The notes below the pieces were generated by a model. That model saw nothing but the letters and a program-made list of their open reading frames with translations. It was not told the DNA's origin and did not search any database. Below are positions 7,776 to 13,363 of a DNA stretch of 13,363 nt, one piece after another. The first letter of the stretch is position 1. Each line of letters opens with the position of its first letter. Source of the DNA: Chloroflexi bacterium RBG_16_56_11 (GTDB lineage: Bacteria > Chloroflexota > Dehalococcoidia > Dehalococcoidales > RBG-16-60-22); NCBI GenBank assembly GCA_001796865.1, contig MGNQ01000041.1, positions 49,815 to 63,177 on the forward strand. Direction: 5' to 3'. The position numbers and the translations under genes are program-made.

Positions 7776-7985
7776 TCATGGATAGAAAGCGGTCAAATGG
7801 GCGATAAAGAACACCACGAGAATAAAACCCAGCGCGACGATGGTCACAGTGATAAACCTGTCATATCGTGGTTTAATCCCCATGTCGAGTATTGCCAGCC
7901 TGACCCCGTTTAATACGGCATAGGTAATCGCCGCCAGAATGATCACCTCGACGATTATTGCTATTATCCTGGCAATCATGTCCAT
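7776..7985 (-). CDS. Small two-helix membrane protein resembling the C-terminal half of SdhC
   Basis: This 69-residue protein is nearly all membrane: helix 1 about residues 4-32 and helix 2 about 44-66, joined by a short charged loop (KPRYDR). The segment YAVLNGVRLAILDMG (22-36) resembles the heme-binding stretch 'H-A-L-N-G-x-R-x-x-x-x-D-x-G' of succinate dehydrogenase/fumarate reductase cytochrome b subunits. The heme-ligand His is replaced by Ala23, and the usual first helix of SdhC is missing. It starts 6 bp after the preceding gene and ends 32 bp before the HdrD-like gene, so it is co-transcribed with the respiratory genes. It is probably a structural or quinone-site subunit of the membrane complex. 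The SdhC relation is my reading of a short motif and could be convergence. Confidence 0.6.
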   Translation of the reverse strand: MDMIARIIAIIVEVIILAAITYAVLNGVRLAILDMGIKPRYDRFITVTIVALGFILVVFFIAHLTAFYP

Positions 7986-7991
7986 CGATTA

Positions 7992-8492
7992 TTAATCCGC
8001 CCGATTGAACAGGCCCAGGGCCCGGCAACCGGGGCAAAGTGTGGACGATGGAGGCTGAACTTTAGACGCTACCGAGACTCTCGCGCGTATTTTAGCTACC
8101 ATCAAACCCGGGCCAAGGGTACCGCCGCACTTTACGCACCTTAATACTTTATCTTCTAAAAGCACGATTGAGTCATCTATCTTCTCCGGTTCAAAAACCC
8201 GTTTCACCTGTATACAATGTTCAGGGCATATTTCCACGCAGGCGCCGCAGGCGATGCAAACCGCATGCCTGAAAAGGATTTGGTAGGCATCAGTCTCCAA
8301 CCCGGTTGAAATCCGTAGCGCTCCCGTGGAACACTCCGAAACGCAGAGGCCGCACCCGGTGCACCGTGATGCGTCCAGCTCTACCTTACCCAGTGGAGAA
8401 AGGCGTTCTAAAAGTTCACGCCGGCTTACCAGGGACTCTCTCCTGAGAACCGCTTCGGGATTACTTTCAGAAATTTCTCTGGCTTTGTCCAT
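7992..8492 (-). CDS. Two-cluster [4Fe-4S] ferredoxin-like protein with a C-terminal four-cysteine domain
   Basis: This is a 166-residue soluble protein with no signal peptide. Residues 1-36 are hydrophilic and helical, with no cysteine. A dicluster ferredoxin domain follows: CTGCGLCVSECS (Cys44, 47, 50, 54) and CIACGACVEICP (Cys79, 82, 85, 89). The first motif lacks the Pro that usually follows the fourth Cys. The tail has two further CxxC pairs, CVKC (119, 122) and CPGC (153, 156), spaced like a zinc ribbon or an extra metal site. It lies between the NrfD-like and SdhC-like genes (gaps of 6 bp on each side), which suggests an electron-carrying or assembly role within the complex, probably on the cytoplasmic side. 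I do not recognise a named family. Confidence 0.78.
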   Translation of the reverse strand: MDKAREISESNPEAVLRRESLVSRRELLERLSPLGKVELDASRCTGCGLCVSECSTGALRISTGLETDAYQILFRHAVCIACGACVEICPEHCIQVKRVFEPEKIDDSIVLLEDKVLRCVKCGGTLGPGLMVAKIRARVSVASKVQPPSSTLCPGCRALGLFNRAD

Positions 8493-8498
8493 ATCTTC

Positions 8499-9731
8499 CT
8501 ACCGGCCCTCGGCACCAGAGTTCAATTCGCCAGTTGTCTGTTTAATCGCCGGCGTCTCCGTAACCGCGTCTTCACCCGGTTGTTTGGCCGGCAATAGCTC
8601 CAGGTACTTCAGCCCCAGGATAAAAAGGCACGCCAGGAAAGCGACCATCCCCACCGCCAGGGCTATTTCTACCGGGGCGAAGCGGTACGTCCCCAATGCC
8701 CCCCAGACTCCCTCTATCTTCCCGGGGTAATACTGGAGAGGATAAGCCGCCCCCGGTATCACCAGGTAAAACCTCTTCACGAAGATACCGATGACGATCA
8801 ACACCGAAGCGATGACCAAACCGGAGAGGCTCTTTTTAGCCCGGGGATGGAAGAGTATTACCAGCGGCACGACCGCTCCGAGACCGACGAGGAAAATCCA
8901 GAAGAGCCAGCTTGACGGGCCCGTCAGGGTATATACGACAGCGTCACGGGAAGGGGCATAAAGGTGCGTCAGTTCGCCTATCACCATGAGAAGAAGCATT
9001 CCCAGGAGAAGGGCCTTCACCAGGCCGCCCAGTGAAACGATCAATTCCTGACGCAATAGGCGACCTGTAGACTTGTAAATGATAACCAGGGCGACGATAA
9101 GCAGCGCCAGCGATGATGTCAGGGCAGCGAAAATAAACTCGAACGGGCTGAGCGGAGAATACCACGGCTCCCGGGCAGCGATGAAGCCGAAGATAGCTCC
9201 CGTGCCTCCGTGGGTCAGCATGGCCCACCCGAAGGCCACCATTCCCATCACCAAGCTAAACCTCTTCATATTATTGAGCAGCGATACCAAATAGATGGTA
9301 GCGCTGATAAAATATGCGGTATAAAAAATTGCATTTATAGCGAACATCGAAGACATGTTATTCAGGTAGAACAGCATGAAAAGTCGCCAGAATTTCTCCG
9401 GCCGCCCAAGGTCCAGGGCGATGAACAGCATGGCCCCGAAAATAAGCACTATCGCCATGAAGACCGCCGCCCTGATGACCTCCCGGTACCTGTCCTGGTG
9501 CATGACGTAGATAAGGAATGCCAGGATATGCAGCCCGGCGCTGAGTCCTATCAGATAGATTGCCATGACGATAGGCATACCCCAGGGGACGGCATTGCTG
9601 GCGCCGAACACCTGATGGCCTGCCAGGTAGCTGATGATAAACCCCGCGAAGCCGCCGAGCGTTAGTAAAGCGAGAATGGCTACGGTCAAGCGGTAAGCCC
9701 CCGACCTCCCGTCAAGCGTCACAAAATTCAA
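8499..9731 (-). CDS. nrfD: NrfD/PsrC-family membrane subunit (polysulfide reductase-like, quinone-interacting)
   Basis: With the chosen start the protein has 410 residues and about ten membrane helices, as in the long NrfD/HmeB/DsrP/ActC branch rather than the shorter eight-helix NrfD. Family-like segments are VPWGMPIVMAIYLIGLSAG (48-66), DLGRPEKFWR near 107-116, HGGTGAIFGF near 174-183, and a final helix after YRFAPVEIALAVG. These subunits anchor the ferredoxin and catalytic subunits and exchange electrons with (mena)quinone; some may move protons. I place the start at the TTG at 9729-9731, because AAAGGAG sits 5 bases upstream and begins right at the previous gene's stop. The frame stays open upstream, but that part overlaps the ferredoxin gene. 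The symbol denotes family only. Confidence 0.88.
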   Translation of the reverse strand: MNFVTLDGRSGAYRLTVAILALLTLGGFAGFIISYLAGHQVFGASNAVPWGMPIVMAIYLIGLSAGLHILAFLIYVMHQDRYREVIRAAVFMAIVLIFGAMLFIALDLGRPEKFWRLFMLFYLNNMSSMFAINAIFYTAYFISATIYLVSLLNNMKRFSLVMGMVAFGWAMLTHGGTGAIFGFIAAREPWYSPLSPFEFIFAALTSSLALLIVALVIIYKSTGRLLRQELIVSLGGLVKALLLGMLLLMVIGELTHLYAPSRDAVVYTLTGPSSWLFWIFLVGLGAVVPLVILFHPRAKKSLSGLVIASVLIVIGIFVKRFYLVIPGAAYPLQYYPGKIEGVWGALGTYRFAPVEIALAVGMVAFLACLFILGLKYLELLPAKQPGEDAVTETPAIKQTTGELNSGAEGR

Positions 9732-9736
9732 GCGGA

Positions 9737-9743
9737 CTCCTTT
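9737..9743 (-). promoter_or_regulatory. Shine-Dalgarno site fixing the TTG start of the NrfD-like gene
   Basis: The - strand reads AAAGGAG, five bases, then TTG (9729-9731). The site overlaps the TAA stop (9742-9744) of the ferredoxin gene, so translation may be coupled. A longer reading frame is open upstream but would overlap that gene by 365 bp. Confidence 0.65.
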
Positions 9744-10428
9744 ACCTGGGCAGATAAAATACCTTCGGGCTGGTACCCATTTCCTCCCGAAGTCGAAACG
9801 ACTGGCGGCTTGCCAGGGAACGTGATACGCCGCTTTCCGGGTCATCCAGATCGCCGAAAAAAATAGCGCGTGCCGGGCAGGCTTCAGCGCAGGCAGGCAC
9901 GACCTCCTCGCCGACCTTTTTACCTTGCCGCACCGCCGCATCGATACGATGGAAACAAAAAGTACACTTTTCAACAACGCCATGTACCCGGCGCGGGAAT
10001 GGCCAGACGCCCCTGTCGGCACGTTCGGGAGGCAGGTCCGGCCGGTGGTATTCTTTTTCTTCTTGCTCCTTGTAGTTGAAACTCCGTACTCCGTAAGGAC
10101 AGGCAATAATGCAATACTTACAGCCGATGCAACGCCGAAAGTCCTGGACGACTATGCCATCCTCGCGGCGGTAAGTCGCTCTCGCCGGGCATACCGTCAC
10201 ACAGGGGGCATCATCGCAATGCATACACGGCATGGGGATCAGGTCAATGCTCACGGCCGGATATTGACCGCGACTGACAGCGATGACCTTGTGCCAAAAA
10301 GGCGTCATCCTCCTCTGATGCTCTTCTGGAGAACCATGCGGCACGTTATTCTCCGCCTTGCAGGCCACAGAACATGACTGGCAGCCCGTGCACTTGTCCA
10401 GGTCGATGACCATGCCCCATCTCACCAT
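9742..10428 (-). CDS. Four-cluster ferredoxin subunit of a molybdoenzyme complex (NrfC/PsrB/DmsB type)
   Basis: This 228-residue protein has the four cysteine groups of the electron-transfer subunit of complex iron-sulfur molybdoenzymes. They are CTGCQSCSVAC (Cys13, 16, 19, 23), CMHCDDAPCVTVC (68, 71, 76, 80), CIGCKYCIIAC (100, 103, 106, 110), and CTFC (155, 158) completed by CAEAC (180, 184). All sixteen ligands are present, so four [4Fe-4S] clusters are expected. They form a wire between the catalytic subunit and the NrfD-like subunit. There is no signal peptide; related subunits are exported by riding on the Tat signal of the catalytic partner. The gene starts 13 bp after the molybdopterin gene, with GAGG overlapping that gene's stop, and is followed by the NrfD-like gene 10 bp on. 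Confidence 0.93.
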   Translation of the reverse strand: MVRWGMVIDLDKCTGCQSCSVACKAENNVPHGSPEEHQRRMTPFWHKVIAVSRGQYPAVSIDLIPMPCMHCDDAPCVTVCPARATYRREDGIVVQDFRRCIGCKYCIIACPYGVRSFNYKEQEEKEYHRPDLPPERADRGVWPFPRRVHGVVEKCTFCFHRIDAAVRQGKKVGEEVVPACAEACPARAIFFGDLDDPESGVSRSLASRQSFRLREEMGTSPKVFYLPR

Positions 10429-10441
10429 TAGTTTCTCAACC

Positions 10442-12790
10442 TCATGCCCGGTAGACTTTTACTCTGGTGTTGAAGAAAGCCGCCTGACCACTCAAGCGGT
10501 CATAGTCCACGCCGGTAATTTCTTGCGGGTTTACACCGATTCTTTTGGCCCATTTGCCATAGGCATAGTGGCCCTGGCCCCTGGCGATACTGACTAGTCC
10601 GGGGTGGATCCCTTCGAAGACCCTGGCCGAGACTTTAAATTTCCCGAAAGGCGATTCCACCCATACCATGTCGCCGTCTTTGATATTCAGAGCAGCGGCG
10701 GTGTGACTGTTCATCTCGGCCAGGTTGTTCCATGCCACGCCGTGCACCACCAAGAGCATTTCCTGCGCCCAGGGATAGTTCTGGCTCCCGTTTTCCACAT
10801 CCATCAATGGCTGATAGCTCGATAGAATCAGAGGATAGTTTTTATCGTCCCCGAGGAACCTTGAAGGCTCGTAATGTGGTAGACAGGACAGTGGCTCAAT
10901 AGTCTGCCCCGTTTGCCGTAGCACGGCATCAAGGTTACCCGAGCGGAACTCGAATTTTTTCGAAGGGGTATGGAATATACTATCGTATTTGAAATATTCG
11001 TAATCCGGTCCTACCCAGACTCCCTCATCAAGGAGGTTTTCCCACGGCGCGAGCGGCCCCGTCCGGTACCTGATAAAGCCCTCGGCACTATCCCCGATAT
11101 CGGCGAAAGACTGTCCGACCGCGCCACCCAGTCTCCGGGCTAATTCAAAAACCATGTCGGCCACACTTTTAGTATCGTGTAACGGCGTTACCGCCGGCTG
11201 TTTTATCCTCACCTCGGCGAATCCCGAACCCGGGGGCGAGTAATCATAAGCCCATGACTCCATAAAAGTACTCACCGGCAAAAGAATGTCGGCGTACACA
11301 GCCATCTCACTGGCGAAAGGAGCGGCGTGCACGTAATAGGGCAACTTTGCCAGTGTTTCATCCCAGCGATGCGACCCCGGGGCGGACATATTGAAATCAG
11401 TGTTAAAACCCAGGGCTATTTCTACAGGATAGGGCTTGCCTTCCAGGATAGAATCGGCCACCTGGTTGGTGACAACCTCCGCGGCCGGAAAGAGGACAGT
11501 TTTCCGCAGGTCAAGTCTTGGTTGGCCCTTACCCTGCCTGGTAACGTCGTCCTCCAAAATTGCCGGCATGACACGAAGTCGGGCGTCCTCCTGGTAGGTG
11601 ACCCCGCCGGGGATATCGATACTGCCGACGAGGGCGTTGAGGCAGAATATGGCGTAGCTGGCATAAGCGCCGCCGGGCCAGCTCGTTGCGCCCCTTCCCC
11701 TCCAGGCTATCGCCGGCCTTGTCAGAGCGAACTCGGTCGCAATCTGGCGAATCGTACCGGCGGCGATGCCCGTGATGCCCGCCACCCACTCCGGTTGGTA
11801 GCTGTTGAGAGCTAGCTGCCGGTACTCCTCGAATCCAACGGTCCACCTGGCGACAAAACCGGCGTCATAAAGTCCTTCGCTAATGATAACGTTGGCGATG
11901 GCCATGGCCAGGGCGGCGTCGGTTCCCGGATTTATGGGCAGCCATTGGTCAGCCCGGAGGGCAGTCACCGAGAGGCGCGGATCGATGACCACAATCTTCG
12001 CCCGGTCTGGCCTTTCCCGCCGTATCTTACCCCACATTCTCAATCCGCGGGCCAGGGGTTTATAAGACTCGAGGATGCTGGCCCCGAAAGACAAAATATA
12101 ATTCGTGCGCCCCAGGTCATAAGCGCTCTGACTATAATGCCCGTCCGCCAGCCACTCTCCGGCTTTGTCCGCTTCATTCCCGAGGCCCTCCCCGGAAATC
12201 AGGTTCGGTGTGCCGTAAGATTCAGCCAGGCGATGTAACAGGTCCTCGTCGCTGACGGAGTTCAACCCGTGGAGAATAAGCAGCTGATGGGGCCGCCCTG
12301 CCTCCCGGAGAGCTTTCAAACGTCCGCTAACATCTTCCAGGGCCTGCTCCCACGATATCCGTACCCACCCGGGGTCAATCCCCCGACCCTTAACCGGATT
12401 TGTCCTCTTCAAGGGCCCGGCGATGCGCTCCCCGTCATATAGCACCTGCAGACCGATATGGGCGCGGGCGCAGTTTTCCCCCTCGGATACCTGTGACAAT
12501 GGGTTTCCTTCGACCTTCACCGCCCGGCCGTTGACGACTCTCACTTTGGTGGCGCAGCGGGTAGCGCAATTCAAACAGGAAGTAGCCACCCACTTTTCCG
12601 TGATGACACCTTCACCCTCTGGTGAATCGGGAGGAGACATGACTGCACCCAAAGTATGGCGGCGGAAAAACCGACCGGCGATGAGGGCCACTCCGGCCAG
12701 CCCCGAAAACTTTAGAAATGTCCGGCGGCTCACACCGGAGCGGCGCGTTCCGTGGTTCGGTGAGCCATTCGGGGAGGTCGGAATGTTCAT
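10442..12790 (-). CDS. Tat-exported molybdopterin oxidoreductase catalytic subunit (PsrA/PhsA-like CISM family)
   Basis: With the start at 12790 the protein has 782 residues. A twin-arginine signal is clear: SRRTFLK (21-27) followed by a hydrophobic stretch (28-39). The frame is open 75 codons further, but that extension has no signal-like features, and AGG lies 8 bases before this ATG. The [4Fe-4S] motif CLNCATRC...C uses Cys72, 75, 79 and 107. Molybdopterin-domain segments are YILSFGAS (231-238), VIDPRLSVTALRADQWLPI (268-286) with PGTDAA, and IDIPGGV (391-397). A dinucleotide-binding domain near the C-terminus contains LAEMNSHTAAALNIKDGD. Where the family usually has Cys, Ser or Sec as Mo ligand (after GTPN, about residues 199-205) the sequence reads SGEGLGN, so the ligand is unclear and the substrate cannot be assigned. 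It is the first gene of the six-gene operon. Confidence 0.88.
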   Translation of the reverse strand: MNIPTSPNGSPNHGTRRSGVSRRTFLKFSGLAGVALIAGRFFRRHTLGAVMSPPDSPEGEGVITEKWVATSCLNCATRCATKVRVVNGRAVKVEGNPLSQVSEGENCARAHIGLQVLYDGERIAGPLKRTNPVKGRGIDPGWVRISWEQALEDVSGRLKALREAGRPHQLLILHGLNSVSDEDLLHRLAESYGTPNLISGEGLGNEADKAGEWLADGHYSQSAYDLGRTNYILSFGASILESYKPLARGLRMWGKIRRERPDRAKIVVIDPRLSVTALRADQWLPINPGTDAALAMAIANVIISEGLYDAGFVARWTVGFEEYRQLALNSYQPEWVAGITGIAAGTIRQIATEFALTRPAIAWRGRGATSWPGGAYASYAIFCLNALVGSIDIPGGVTYQEDARLRVMPAILEDDVTRQGKGQPRLDLRKTVLFPAAEVVTNQVADSILEGKPYPVEIALGFNTDFNMSAPGSHRWDETLAKLPYYVHAAPFASEMAVYADILLPVSTFMESWAYDYSPPGSGFAEVRIKQPAVTPLHDTKSVADMVFELARRLGGAVGQSFADIGDSAEGFIRYRTGPLAPWENLLDEGVWVGPDYEYFKYDSIFHTPSKKFEFRSGNLDAVLRQTGQTIEPLSCLPHYEPSRFLGDDKNYPLILSSYQPLMDVENGSQNYPWAQEMLLVVHGVAWNNLAEMNSHTAAALNIKDGDMVWVESPFGKFKVSARVFEGIHPGLVSIARGQGHYAYGKWAKRIGVNPQEITGVDYDRLSGQAAFFNTRVKVYRA

Positions 12791-13193
12791 TTTAAATGAC
12801 CTACAATATCTTAAACTATTCACGGGGACAAAACAATCGGAACCGGAGCATATCGAAGGTAGGAAAACGCCGATGCATCGCGTGGGCGAGCTCCTGACCA
12901 CGAAACCTCCGGCGGGTTTCCCATTGTTCTGGCATTCGGCGCGTTGCCGCTGGTCGGCGCCGGGATTGCCGTATTCTGGAAATATCGTCACCGCCTTTCT
13001 CACTGATGTCGTCATACGAGGCGGTCGGTAAAGAGTGGAGATTACCCGGTGCCCTGCGAGCGGTCAATACCTGTATGAAGATTTCTTTGTGGCAACCATT
13101 CCGACATTGAAATTTCCGGGGGCATTGCCCACGTGACAGGTGACGTGCCCGGCTAATAAAGTCGCTCGTCGAAATAGAACAATGGTACAAGCT
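12791..13193. other. Spacer of about 400 bp upstream of the respiratory operon
   Basis: No convincing gene is seen here. The promoter of the - strand operon should lie here unless it is transcribed from further right, but I found only a weak -35/-10 pair (12831-12836, 12808-12813), which would leave the ribosome site at the transcript's edge. An imperfect 18-bp inverted repeat, CACGTGAC-AG-GTGACGTG (13130-13147), could be an operator or chance. On the + strand, 12863-13006 is an open frame without a proper start that would encode a hydrophobic helix followed by basic residues. No T-run terminator was found after the right-hand gene. Confidence 0.5.
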
Positions 13194-13363
13194 TCAGGGA
13201 GTGTGCTTGCCGAGCTTGGTTTTGATATAGGAAGTGTCCCGGCCGAATATAACCGCCAGACTCCAGTCTATGACAATTCTCGCCCGATTATACCATCCCG
13301 TGAGAAGCAGCGAATAAGCCCCGAGCCACACAAACCTGGCAAAAATACCATATAACCTTAATC
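13194..13363 (-). CDS. C-terminal end of a putative type II NADH dehydrogenase / FAD-dependent oxidoreductase (partial)
   Basis: On the - strand the frame from the window edge to TGA at 13194-13196 gives 55 residues, and the N-terminal part of the gene lies beyond the window. The segment FARFVWLGAYSLLL is a membrane-associated helix followed by GWYNRARIVIDWSLAVIFGRD. This pattern ('G.x.A.x.x.W...l.g...R.r...DW.l...F.RD') resembles the C-terminal membrane-anchoring tail of NDH-2 type NADH:quinone oxidoreductases. NDH-2 feeds electrons from NADH into quinone without pumping protons. The gene lies in the same orientation about 400 bp upstream of the respiratory operon, so it may share a quinone pool or regulation with it. 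The call rests on a short tail without the FAD and NAD domains, so another flavoprotein is possible. Confidence 0.55.
   Translation of the reverse strand, partial: LRLYGIFARFVWLGAYSLLLTGWYNRARIVIDWSLAVIFGRDTSYIKTKLGKHTP

Noticed and set aside
9732..10106. Upstream extension of the NrfD-like reading frame (to a 535-residue protein)
   Set aside because: It overlaps the four-cluster ferredoxin gene by 365 bp and its translation is a frame shadow. AAAGGAG followed by TTG at 9729-9731 gives a sound start.
12808..12836. Possible promoter TTGTTT-17-TAAGAT for the respiratory operon
   Set aside because: It matches the consensus weakly, and the predicted start would leave almost no leader before the ribosome site.
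12791..13015. Upstream extension of the molybdopterin gene by 75 codons
   Set aside because: The Tat signal follows the Met at 12790, and the extension would place it deep inside the protein. The added residues show no domain.
12423..13031. Long + strand open frame over the start of the molybdopterin gene
   Set aside because: It is the antisense shadow of a well-supported gene; similar long antisense frames at 721-1041, 9210-9665 and 11327-11815 are shadows too.
13287..13295. Extended -10 promoter TGGTATAAT on the - strand
   Set aside because: It lies inside the partial NDH-2-like coding region, has no good -35 box, and would give a leader of nearly 500 nt.
13140..13355. + strand open frame at the right end
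   Set aside because: It is antisense to the NDH-2-like tail, starts with GTG without a ribosome site, and its translation is low-complexity and unlike a folded protein.

Overview
The window reads like chromosomal DNA of an anaerobic or facultatively anaerobic bacterium with a quinone-based, iron-sulfur-rich respiratory chain. Moderate GC, TTG starts next to good Shine-Dalgarno sites, and the combination of HdrD-like, NrfD-like and molybdopterin genes would fit an uncultured Chloroflexota (Dehalococcoidia-type) genome. That placement is inference; no marker gene settles it. No tRNA, rRNA, insertion sequence or CRISPR array is visible.

Positions 1-2951 (+ strand) hold the distal part of a dipeptide/oligopeptide ABC importer operon: the last 29 codons of the first permease (DppB-type), the second permease (DppC-type) and two ATPases (DppD- and DppF-type). 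The genes are packed with 3-12 bp gaps or a 4-bp overlap. After a 221-bp gap comes a + strand gene (3173-4072) for a four-helix membrane protein that looks like an isolated voltage-sensor domain with a helical cytoplasmic tail. It converges, only 5 bp away, on a - strand MFS transporter (4078-5427).

Between the MFS gene and the next operon lies a compact unit on the - strand: a sigma70-like promoter (TTGACT-17-TATACT), a Shine-Dalgarno-preceded 33-codon ORF and a strong intrinsic terminator ending about 45 bp before the MFS start. It looks like a leader/attenuator for the MFS gene, or else a small RNA or small-protein gene.

Positions 5689-12790 (- strand, read right to left) form a tight six-gene respiratory operon. 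In order of transcription it encodes a Tat-exported molybdopterin oxidoreductase, a four-cluster ferredoxin subunit (NrfC/PsrB type), an NrfD/PsrC-like quinone-interacting membrane subunit, a two-cluster ferredoxin with an extra four-cysteine tail, a 69-residue two-helix protein resembling half of a succinate dehydrogenase SdhC, and a NarI-like cytochrome b domain fused to an HdrD/DsrK-like Fe-S protein with two CCG domains. This combines a complex-iron-sulfur-molybdoenzyme core with a DsrMK/Hme/EtfAB:menaquinone-oxidoreductase-like module. It suggests one electron-transfer system linking a cytoplasmic donor or thiol chemistry, the quinone pool and an exported catalytic subunit. The catalytic subunit lacks an obvious Cys, Ser or Sec molybdenum ligand, so its substrate cannot be guessed.

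The right end (12791-13193) is a roughly 400-bp spacer, followed by the C-terminal end of a - strand gene that looks like a type II NADH dehydrogenase running off the window.
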